Source of the DNA: an uncultured Corynebacterium sp.
Lineage (GTDB): Bacteria > Actinomycetota > Actinomycetes > Mycobacteriales > Mycobacteriaceae
Direction of reading: 5' to 3'
Length of the DNA: 44,409 bases
NCBI GenBank assembly: GCA_943914355.1
Contig: CALUBS010000018.1
Coordinates: forward strand, 1 to 44,409
The notes under the pieces are model-generated. The model was not told the DNA's origin and did not search any database. It was given only the letters and a program-made list of their open reading frames with translations. This document shows, in pieces, positions 38,194 to 44,409 of the stretch. How positions within the stretch are numbered: position 1 is the first letter of the stretch; the number at the start of each line of letters is the position of its first letter. A program made the position numbers and the translations under genes.

Positions 38194-39159
38194 ATGAGTA
38201 CCGATAGCGCTACAGAAAAACAGGAAGAACGGCAAGCGCTCATCGCGGCGCTGGGTTTTCCCATACTCGTAATCATCGGCGGCATTATTGGCTATATCGC
38301 CCCGGACACCGCGGCATCCTTTGCCCCGCAGGTAACGCCGTTGCTGGGCATCGTCATGTTCGGCATGGGGCTTACCGTCAAGCCCGTAGATTTTGCACTC
38401 GTGGCGCGACGGCCGCTCCCGGTGGTGCTCGGCGTGGTGGCGCAGTTCGTCATTATGCCGCTTATCGCGCTCGCCGTGGTGGCAGTAATGGATCTGCCAG
38501 AGGCGGTTGCGGCCGGCGTGATTTTGGTCGGCTGCGCCCCGGGTGGCACGAGCTCTAACGTGGTGTCCTACTTAGCGCGCGGCGATGTCGCGCTTTCAGT
38601 GACCATGACCTCTATCTCTACGCTTTTGGCGCCCATCCTCACCCCGCTATTGACCTTGTGGTTGGCGGGCGAATACATGCCGGTCTCCGCGGCATCGATG
38701 GCGTGGTCCATCGTGAAGGTGGTGCTCGTCCCGGTCGTCGCGGGCATTATCATCGGCATGCTGCTTCCCCGGCTCGTGGCGAAGATTCAGGCGGCTTTGC
38801 CGTGGATCTCCGTTACCGCGATTGCCTTGATTGTGTGCATTGTTGTTGGCGGCGCGCATGACAATATCGCCACCGCCGGTGCGCTGGTCTTTGCCGCCGT
38901 GGTTATTCACAATGCGTGCGGCTATGGGCTGGGCTATCTCGCGGGCCTTTTTACCCGCCAGCCGGTTCCGGTGCGCCGCACCATGGCCGTGGAGGTGGGA
39001 ATGCAAAATTCCGGGCTAGCTACCAGCCTTGCCTCTTCCTACATGAGCCCACTGGCCGCCTTGCCCGGCGCCGTCTTTTCCGTGTGGCACAACTTGTCCG
39101 GCGCGATTTTGGCAGCGCTGTGCCGCTTTAGCGATGCCCGCAAGGGCACAGTCAGCTAA
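38194..39159 (+). CDS. Bile acid:sodium symporter (BASS) family transporter
   Basis: A 321-residue membrane protein with about ten helices of the BASS/ASBT type: FGMGLTVKPVDFALVARRP, then VILVGCAPGGTSSNVVSYLARGDVALSVTMTSISTLLAPILTP, the crossing-helix motif of the family, and VEVGMQNSGLATSLASSYM in the second repeat. Na+-coupled uptake of an organic anion is expected; the ligand is unknown. ATG 38194 is preferred over TTG 38188 from the 7-nt -10 spacing, though GGGAGGG would suit the TTG. Its stop overlaps the convergent DUF4261 gene by 4 nt. Confidence 0.88.
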   Translation: MSTDSATEKQEERQALIAALGFPILVIIGGIIGYIAPDTAASFAPQVTPLLGIVMFGMGLTVKPVDFALVARRPLPVVLGVVAQFVIMPLIALAVVAVMDLPEAVAAGVILVGCAPGGTSSNVVSYLARGDVALSVTMTSISTLLAPILTPLLTLWLAGEYMPVSAASMAWSIVKVVLVPVVAGIIIGMLLPRLVAKIQAALPWISVTAIALIVCIVVGGAHDNIATAGALVFAAVVIHNACGYGLGYLAGLFTRQPVPVRRTMAVEVGMQNSGLATSLASSYMSPLAALPGAVFSVWHNLSGAILAALCRFSDARKGTVS

Positions 39160-39941
39160 AAATTAATGGTGACAGCGGGGAAGTCTTGGTCTACGAACCA
39201 GGGCTCTTCCGTAATGGTGAGCCGGGGTTGGCCTTCCTCGAAGGCTAAGGTATCGCCGCCTTTGACGGTGGCGCCTTGCAGGATGTGGTCAGCGATATTT
39301 GCCAGCTTGTAATAGAGGTTCGTCGGATCCATCGAGCTGGTGCGCGCCTGAATTTCCGGGTGGCCTGCTTGGACCAGACCCATGGAATAGCCGCGGAGCT
39401 CGCCGCCAGATTGGGTAATCCACACCGGTGCAATGTGCATGGGTGCGAGGTTATTGCGCACGGCGTCATTAAACATCGCCGGGGAGATGGAGACGTTCCC
39501 GCGCGGGTTGTGGATGATGAGGCAATTGGGGTGCTGGGCTACGGCGGACGTCGCCTGGGACAGCAGCTCGAGGTGCTCGCGGCGCGGCTCGCGAAATTGA
39601 TGGGAGAGGTCGTGTTCCTTGTTATCAGGAAGGACCGAGACGAGCACCTGGGCTCCCGCAGTGTTGAGGTCGCCGGCATCGGCGCTCAAAATGGGGTGGA
39701 GGCCGTAACTATCTGGGGTGGGTGCAGAATCAATGGTCTGGTAATGCAAGAGAAACGCGCCATCGATAGGAACTACAAGGCTGCCTGGGTTCTTGCCGGG
39801 AGTGATTTCGCCGACGCGCGCAGAAAAGATGCCGCTGACGGCGTCTTTGATCTCATCGGTAGTAGGGGCGGTGGAAAAGACCGCGATGTTAATCAGTGGG
39901 GCATCGACAAGCGAATTGTCTACGGTATGTGGAGTCGTCAT
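39156..39941 (-). CDS. DUF4261-type protein of unknown function
   Basis: A 261-residue soluble protein that fits the DUF4261 family: an N-terminal part (INIAVFSTAPTTDEIKDAVSGIF), a middle strand-helix stretch (AQVLVSVLPDNKEHDLSHQFREPRREHLELLSQATSAVAQHPNCLIIHNPRGNVSISPAMFND) and the C-terminal ITQSGGELRGYSMGLVQAGHPEIQA. No catalytic motif is apparent. I chose ATG 39941 (MTTPHTVDN): AGGGTGA precedes it and TAGGGT ends 7 nt upstream. The longer reading to 40079 would overlap gatB head to head and is rejected. Confidence 0.78.
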   Translation of the reverse strand: MTTPHTVDNSLVDAPLINIAVFSTAPTTDEIKDAVSGIFSARVGEITPGKNPGSLVVPIDGAFLLHYQTIDSAPTPDSYGLHPILSADAGDLNTAGAQVLVSVLPDNKEHDLSHQFREPRREHLELLSQATSAVAQHPNCLIIHNPRGNVSISPAMFNDAVRNNLAPMHIAPVWITQSGGELRGYSMGLVQAGHPEIQARTSSMDPTNLYYKLANIADHILQGATVKGGDTLAFEEGQPRLTITEEPWFVDQDFPAVTINF

Positions 39942-39948
39942 GACAGTC

Positions 39949-39991
39949 ACCCTAGGGGCTAGCGCGCGAGAGTGCACGGACGTATTAAGAT
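39949..39991. promoter_or_regulatory. Back-to-back leaderless promoters of the DUF4261 gene and gatB
   Basis: Minus-strand TAGGGT (39949-39954) ends 7 nt before ATG 39941. Plus-strand TAAGAT (39986-39991, followed by GG) ends 7 nt before ATG 39999. 31 bp separate the boxes. The plus box is a weaker match. Confidence 0.5.
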
Positions 39992-39998
39992 GGCACGC

Positions 39999-41504
39999 AT
40001 GACTGCTGCGATGTATGACCTGATGGACTTTGACGAGGTCCTCGATAAGTATGAACCGGTAATGGGCATGGAAGTCCACGTGGAGCTGGATACGGAAACC
40101 AAGATGTTTTCCACTTCTGCCACGAACTTCAGCGCAGCCCCTAACTCCAATACCGATCCGGTATCGCTGGGCCTTCCCGGGGCACTCCCAGTGGTTAACT
40201 CCAAGGGTGTGGAAGGCGCAATCAAGATTGGCCTAGCGCTTAATTGCTCCATCGCGGAATCCTCGCGCTTTGCCCGTAAGAATTATTTCTACCCGGACCA
40301 GCCGAAGAACTACCAGATCTCCCAGTACGATGAGCCGATTGCCTATGACGGCTACCTCGACGTTGTGCTCGAAGACGGCACGGAATGGCGTGTGGAGATT
40401 GAGCGCGCCCACATGGAAGAAGACACCGGCAAGCTGACCCACCTGGGTGGCGCCGATGGTCGCATTCATGGCGCCACCGCATCCTTGGTGGACTGCAACC
40501 GCGCGGGTATTCCGCTCATTGAGATCGTCACCAAGCCCATCATCGGCGCTGGCGAGCGCGCCCCCGAAGTGGCTAAGGCCTATGTCTCGGCGCTGCGCGA
40601 GCTCGTCGCCGCCTTGGGTGTGTCCGATGCCCGCATGGATCAAGGTTCCATGCGCGTGGACTCCAACCTTTCCTTGCGCCCTATCGGCCAAGAAGAATTC
40701 GGTACCCGTACCGAGACGAAAAACATCAACTCCATGCGCTCGGTCGAACAGGCGGTGCGCTTTGAGATGCAGCGCCAGGCGCAGGTCTTGGACGATGGCG
40801 GCAGCATCGAGCAGGAGACCCGCCACTACCAAGAGACTGATGGTTCTACCTCTAAGGGCCGGCCGAAGGAGACCGCGGAGGACTACCGCTACTTCAATGA
40901 CCCGGATTTGCCGCCGGTTATCGCCCCGCGCGAGTGGGTTGAAGAGCTGCGCGCAACCCTTCCGGAGCTGCCGTGGATCCGCCGCGCGCGCATCCAGGAG
41001 GAGTGGGGCATTAAGGACGAGGAGATGCGCGACCTGGTCAACGCGGGCGCGCTGGATCTCATCGTGGAAACGGTTGAAGCCGGCGCGAAGCCGGATGAGG
41101 CTCGTTCCTGGTGGGTGTCTTATCTTGCAGGTAAGGCCAATGAGCAGGACAAGACCCTGGCCGAACTGGATATCACCCCAGCCCACATTGCCCGCGTCAT
41201 CGCCTTGGTCACGGAAGGCAAACTGACCACCAAGCTAGCGCGCCAAGCCGTCGATGGCGTGCTGGCGGGCGAGGGCGACGTTGACGAGGTCGTCGCCAAG
41301 CGCGGCCTCGAGGTCGTGCGCGATGACGGTGCCATCGAAAAGGCTGTGGATGATGCCTTGGCCGCCAACCCGGACATCGTGGAGAAGTACCGCGCCGGCA
41401 ATAAGAAGGTGACCGGCGCGATTGTCGGTGCCGTGATGAAGGCGACGCAGGGCAAGGCGGATCCGGGCCAGGTTAATAAGCTGATCGCGGAAAAGTTGAG
41501 CTAA
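39999..41504 (+). CDS. gatB: Asp-tRNA(Asn)/Glu-tRNA(Gln) amidotransferase subunit B
   Basis: tRNA-binding and transamidating subunit of GatCAB. The 501 residues begin [30 protein letters not shown], the typical start. Then [60 protein letters not shown] and the C-terminal YqeY-like tail ([24 protein letters not shown]) are present. Several in-frame starts exist (GTG 39972, ATG 39990); ATG 39999 matches homologues and the 7-nt spacing from a -10-like TAAGAT. It is separated from gatCA, so subunit balance depends on two promoters. Confidence 0.95.
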   Translation: MTAAMYDLMDFDEVLDKYEPVMGMEVHVELDTETKMFSTSATNFSAAPNSNTDPVSLGLPGALPVVNSKGVEGAIKIGLALNCSIAESSRFARKNYFYPDQPKNYQISQYDEPIAYDGYLDVVLEDGTEWRVEIERAHMEEDTGKLTHLGGADGRIHGATASLVDCNRAGIPLIEIVTKPIIGAGERAPEVAKAYVSALRELVAALGVSDARMDQGSMRVDSNLSLRPIGQEEFGTRTETKNINSMRSVEQAVRFEMQRQAQVLDDGGSIEQETRHYQETDGSTSKGRPKETAEDYRYFNDPDLPPVIAPREWVEELRATLPELPWIRRARIQEEWGIKDEEMRDLVNAGALDLIVETVEAGAKPDEARSWWVSYLAGKANEQDKTLAELDITPAHIARVIALVTEGKLTTKLARQAVDGVLAGEGDVDEVVAKRGLEVVRDDGAIEKAVDDALAANPDIVEKYRAGNKKVTGAIVGAVMKATQGKADPGQVNKLIAEKLS

Positions 41505-41519
41505 AACGCCTACTAGTCC

Positions 41520-41574
41520 AGCCAGTCTTCGGCCCTGCATCCGGCGGGGTCGGAGGCTGGCTTTCGTGGTTTTT
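41520..41574 (+). terminator. Intrinsic terminator of gatB
   Basis: An 18-bp stem with several G-T wobbles (41520-41537 with 41545-41562: AGCCAGTCTTCGGCCC against GGGGTCGGAGGCTGGCT) and a T run at 41570-41574. Confidence 0.85.
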
Positions 41575-41619
41575 AAATTGACCATAATTTTCATTTGGGC
41601 AGGTCAGGCAGGTAAAGCG

Positions 41620-41625
41620 TAGACT
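41620..41625 (+). promoter_or_regulatory. -10 box for the leaderless alcohol dehydrogenase gene
   Basis: TAGACT ends 7 nt before ATG 41633. No ribosome-binding site is present. Confidence 0.55.
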
Positions 41626-41632
41626 ACGTGAC

Positions 41633-42685
41633 ATGCCAATTAAATCTAAAGTTCTGCAAAAAACGAGCCCGGATGCCCCATTTCGCACCGTAGAAATCGA
41701 GCGCCGCGACCCGCGCGAAGATGACGTTGTCATTGACATCAAGGCGGCGGGCATTTGCCACTCGGATATCCACACCATTCGCAATGAGTGGGGAGAGGCC
41801 CACTTCCCGCTGACGGTGGGCCACGAGATTGCCGGCGTGGTGGAAGCCGTGGGGGACAAGGTCACCAAATTTAAGGTGGGTGACCGCGTGGGAGTGGGCT
41901 GCTTGGTCAATTCCTGCGGGGTGTGCGAGCAGTGCCGCAATGGGCAAGAGCAAAACTGCCTAAACGGCTCGGTGGGAACCTATAACTCTGAAGATGTTGA
42001 TGGAACCATTACCCAGGGCGGCTATGCGCAAAAGGTTGTGGTTAATGAGAATTTCGTGTTGACGATTCCAGAAGGCCTTGACTTTGACGTTGCTGCTCCG
42101 TTGTTGTGTGCCGGAATTACCACCTACTCGCCCTTGGCCCGGTGGCAGGTCAAGGAAGGCGACAAGGTGGCCATCGTTGGCCTTGGCGGACTGGGCCACA
42201 TGGGTGTGCAGATCGCCGCCGCCAAGGGGGCTGAGGTCACCGTCATTTCCCGGTCCCTGCGCAAGGAACAAGAAGCCTATGGGCTCGGCGCGAAGCGGGT
42301 ACTGGCATCGGGTGAGGACCCCGATTTCTTTGCTAACCACAAGGGCGAGTTCGATCTGATTTTGTCCACCATTTCCGCCTCCTATTCCCTCAATGACTAC
42401 CTGCAGCTGTTGAAGCCCCGGGGGATCATGTCTGTGGTCGGCCTGCCCCCAGAGGAATTGGGAATCACCATGGGCAACCTCGTCGGTGGCGGCAAGGTAT
42501 TGACCGGAAACAATATTGGCGGCATTGCCGAAACCCAAGAGATGCTGGACTTCTGTGCAGAACACGGTATTGGCGCGGTCATCGAAAAGGTGGGCGTTGA
42601 TGACGTTGACGCAGCCTATGAGCGGGTTGTCGCCGGTGATGTAAAGTTCCGCTTCGTCATTGATACAGAAACTTTCGCGGATTAA
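41633..42685 (+). CDS. Zinc-dependent alcohol/aldehyde dehydrogenase (AdhC/YahK-like)
   Basis: A 350-residue medium-chain dehydrogenase. The catalytic zinc site uses C42 (GICHSDIHT), H64-E65 (GHEIAG) and a later Cys (LLCAGITTY). The structural zinc site is C95, C98, C101 and C109. The nucleotide fold has GLGGLGH at 183-189. The strand-2 end reads VISRSLRK, and Ser-Arg after this strand favours NADP(H), so an aldehyde-reducing role like YahK or plant CAD is likely. This is inference. A terminator precedes it and it has its own promoter. Confidence 0.88.
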   Translation: MPIKSKVLQKTSPDAPFRTVEIERRDPREDDVVIDIKAAGICHSDIHTIRNEWGEAHFPLTVGHEIAGVVEAVGDKVTKFKVGDRVGVGCLVNSCGVCEQCRNGQEQNCLNGSVGTYNSEDVDGTITQGGYAQKVVVNENFVLTIPEGLDFDVAAPLLCAGITTYSPLARWQVKEGDKVAIVGLGGLGHMGVQIAAAKGAEVTVISRSLRKEQEAYGLGAKRVLASGEDPDFFANHKGEFDLILSTISASYSLNDYLQLLKPRGIMSVVGLPPEELGITMGNLVGGGKVLTGNNIGGIAETQEMLDFCAEHGIGAVIEKVGVDDVDAAYERVVAGDVKFRFVIDTETFAD

Positions 42686-42768
42686 GTATGTAAGCTACTT
42701 CATCGACAAAAGATGTTGTATTGTATTTCACGCACGTGCAAGTAGGATTTCGTTATTAGCTTACGTAC
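42686..42768 (+). repeat. Long-range inverted repeat before the YkvI-type gene
   Basis: GTATGTAAGCTA (42686-42697) and TAGCTTACGTAC (42757-42768) are inverted copies with one mismatch, 59 bp apart. Between them lies an A/T-rich stretch (TTGTATTGTATTTCACG) and the palindrome GCACGTGC. The rest of 42686-42887 shows no gene. It may be a pair of operator half-sites around a promoter or a long leader stem. Confidence 0.45.
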
Positions 42769-42887
42769 CATGTGCACAGGAGCACACTCCTGCGCCGCGC
42801 CTCCCTGCATGCGTCGGGGGATAAGGAGGGGGCCTGGAACGCGCGCACTGGTGTGTGAAAATTATCCGCTACAAAAGTTAGGCAACT

Positions 42888-44318
42888 GTGTCTTATAAAA
42901 ATATTCTCGCCATGGCCATGTCCTTCGTGGGCCTGCTGGTAGGCGCAGGCTTTGCTACGGGCCAAGAGGTCGTGCAATATTTCACCGCCTTCGGCTCCTG
43001 GGGTATTGCCGGCATTATTGTCGCAGCGGCCATTATGACGCTGGCGGGCACCGTGTTCTTGCAATTGGGCAGCTATTTCCACGCCACTGAGCACAACACG
43101 GTCTTCCGCAAAGTCACCCATCCCATCGTGTCCAAGCTATTGGACGTGGCCGTTATCATCACGCTCTTTGCCATCGGCTTCGTGATGCTGGCCGGTGCAG
43201 GTTCCAATATGGAGCAGCAATTTGGTTGGTCGGCTTGGATCGGCTCGACGCTGATGCTGGGGCTCGTGATTGCCGTCGGCATGATGGACGTCAATAAGGT
43301 GTCCAAGGTCATCGGTATGCTCACCCCGTCCATCATCATCGCCGTCATTGGCGTGGCCATCTACACCATGTTCCATATGCCAGACGATATTGGAGCGGCG
43401 ATGGAAGCTTCCAGCCAAATCGATACCCCGATTGGCAACTGGCTGGTCTCCGCGCTGAACTACAACGGTCTGGCTTTGATGCTGGCGGTATCCATGTCGC
43501 TGGTCATCGGCGGCGATAATATTAGCCCGCGCGAGGCCGGCTGGGGCGGCATCTTCGGTGGCATCGTCTACTCCGTCATGATGGGCCTGGCAGGTTTTGC
43601 GCTGTTGATGAACGCCGAGGAGATAGAGGGCTCCGATATTCCGATGCTGTCCTTGGTCGATAGCGTCAACCCAGTCTTGGGTGGGATCATGGCCATCGTT
43701 ATTTACCTGATGATTTTCAATACCGCCATTGGTATGTTCTACGCATTGGGTAAGCGCCTTTCCGCGGGCAACGAGGCAAAGTTCCGCGTTATCTTCATCG
43801 CCGGCTGTTTCGCAGGCTTCGGCGTCTCCTTCTTCGGTTTCAAGACCTTGATGCAGTACGTCTACCCGGTCATCGGTTATATGGGTATCGCGATGGTGGC
43901 CGTCTTGGTCTTTGCGTGGTTCCGCAGCCAGTCCAAGATTCAGGACGAGGCGCTGCGCCGCGAGCGCGTGCGTTCGCTGATGCACCTTAAGCTGAATCCG
44001 AACAAAGAATACGACGCAGATCGCTACGACGACGAGATTGGCCAGCACCTCGAGGATTCCAATATGGATAGCGAGTCCCTCTATGAAGAGCTCGTGACCG
44101 AGGTGACGGAAAAGCTCGACGGTGATGACGATGTGGACTTTGATAAGGAAGAATTTGAGAAGCAAAACCAGGACGATCACACCTACTACATCGAACGCGA
44201 GGGCGTAGAGCACGACCGCTCGCCGGAAGAGATTGAAAAGTGGATCGAAGAAACCGGTGCTATCGGTGACCCAGAGGAAGACGATGAGTCTTCCGAAGCG
44301 GAAAGCTCCCAGAAGTAA
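42888..44318 (+). CDS. YkvI-type membrane transporter with acidic cytoplasmic tail
   Basis: A 476-residue protein. Residues 1 to about 350 form ten or eleven helices of the YkvI family, a LeuT-fold group with no firm substrate: MAMSFVGLLVGAGFATGQEVVQYFTAFG in helix 1 (an unwound GAGFATGQE motif), LAVSMSLVIGGDNISPREAGWGGIFGG, and MIFNTAIGMFYALGKRL. The last 120 or so residues are a soluble, very acidic tail (DEIGQHLEDSNMDSESLYEEL, DGDDDVDFDKEEFEKQNQDD) of unknown use. GTG 42888 has only a weak upstream AAAGTTAGG. The hairpin at the window edge follows after 45 nt. Confidence 0.82.
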   Translation: MSYKNILAMAMSFVGLLVGAGFATGQEVVQYFTAFGSWGIAGIIVAAAIMTLAGTVFLQLGSYFHATEHNTVFRKVTHPIVSKLLDVAVIITLFAIGFVMLAGAGSNMEQQFGWSAWIGSTLMLGLVIAVGMMDVNKVSKVIGMLTPSIIIAVIGVAIYTMFHMPDDIGAAMEASSQIDTPIGNWLVSALNYNGLALMLAVSMSLVIGGDNISPREAGWGGIFGGIVYSVMMGLAGFALLMNAEEIEGSDIPMLSLVDSVNPVLGGIMAIVIYLMIFNTAIGMFYALGKRLSAGNEAKFRVIFIAGCFAGFGVSFFGFKTLMQYVYPVIGYMGIAMVAVLVFAWFRSQSKIQDEALRRERVRSLMHLKLNPNKEYDADRYDDEIGQHLEDSNMDSESLYEELVTEVTEKLDGDDDVDFDKEEFEKQNQDDHTYYIEREGVEHDRSPEEIEKWIEETGAIGDPEEDDESSEAESSQK

Positions 44319-44363
44319 TCTCGCCTTAGAGCAATAAATTTCCCTCCCCTGGATTTTGAACTG

Positions 44364-44409
44364 CTCCCCATTAGTTGGACTGAGAAATCAGTTACCGACT
44401 AGTAGGGAG
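44364..44409 (+). repeat. Long structured inverted repeat cut by the window edge
   Basis: CTCCCCATTAGTTGG (44364-44378) pairs with CCGACTAGTAGGGAG (44395-44409) with three wobble positions. ACTGA and TCAGT (44379-44383, 44388-44392) close a GAAA tetraloop. The arm may extend beyond the window: TGAACTG precedes the left arm. It could be a strong terminator, the end of an insertion sequence (IS3-like ends can start TGAAC) or a miniature repeat element. Confidence 0.5.

Noticed and set aside
39942..40079. Longer form of the DUF4261 gene reaching 40079
   Set aside because: It would cross the gatB start and promoter; ATG 39941 has AGGGTGA upstream and a suitable -10 box.
40233..41186. 317-codon minus-strand frame inside gatB
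   Set aside because: Antisense shadow of a conserved gene, with no motif or start signal.
43137..44213. 358-codon minus-strand frame opposite the YkvI-type gene
   Set aside because: Composition (many His and Asp from reversed codons) is typical of an antisense shadow, and there is no ribosome-binding site.

Overview
The window is a 44.4 kb piece of a high-G+C actinobacterial chromosome, almost certainly from Corynebacterium. The evidence is the gene order rho-prfA-prmC-tsaC-wecA-atpIBEFHAGDC-DUF2550-nucS, a Rho with a long Asn/Arg-rich N-terminal extension, a separate GatCAB amidotransferase, and an etfBA / cysteine desulfurase / mnmA / metE-like / ligA / ACT-domain / gatC-gatA / pfkA / gatB series in the order known from mycobacteria. 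I do not name a species. I see no tRNA, rRNA, CRISPR array, prophage or complete insertion sequence.

Layout. 1-5.7 kb: transcription termination, translation termination, tRNA modification and the first lipid-linked step of cell-wall polymer synthesis, closed by a terminator after atpI. 5.7-13.4 kb: a 440-nt leader and the eight structural genes of the F1Fo ATP synthase, with a terminator-like hairpin between atpB and atpE and a strong terminator after atpC. 13.4-21.9 kb: DUF2550, nucS, a small zinc-ribbon-like protein, a thiamine-binding protein, a YbbN-like protein, an ABC ATPase, a Nudix hydrolase, a methyltransferase, etfBA and a cysteine desulfurase, mostly joined by 1-4 nt stop/start overlaps. 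21.9-25.2 kb: an accessory pocket with a DUF222/HNH protein, a secreted GH25 muramidase and a spermidine-synthase-fold protein. 25.3-29.9 kb: mnmA and a metE-like gene, then a leftward ArsR-type regulator / serine hydrolase / small membrane protein operon and an exonuclease. 29.9-44.4 kb: ligA, ACT-domain protein, gatCA, a secreted META-domain protein, a small membrane protein, an MFS exporter, pfkA, a BASS transporter, a DUF4261 protein, gatB, an alcohol dehydrogenase and a YkvI-type transporter.

Two features go beyond ordinary gene content. First, about fifteen genes carry a -10 box (mostly TANANT) that ends exactly 7 nt (twice 8 nt) before the best start codon. This is the signature of leaderless transcription and it fixes several otherwise doubtful starts. 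Three divergent gene pairs have these promoters back to back with only 21-31 bp between the two -10 boxes, so the promoters should overlap and compete. Second, three neighbouring genes (metE-like, small membrane protein, serine hydrolase) each need one frameshift within about 0.85 kb, while every other gene in the window is open. That points to local decay or a local sequence error.

The ArsR-type regulator has a perfect 13-bp inverted repeat covering its own start codon and probable -10 box, the best operator candidate in the window. I did not find a convincing wholly new multi-gene system; the small ArsR / hydrolase / membrane-protein operon is the nearest candidate.
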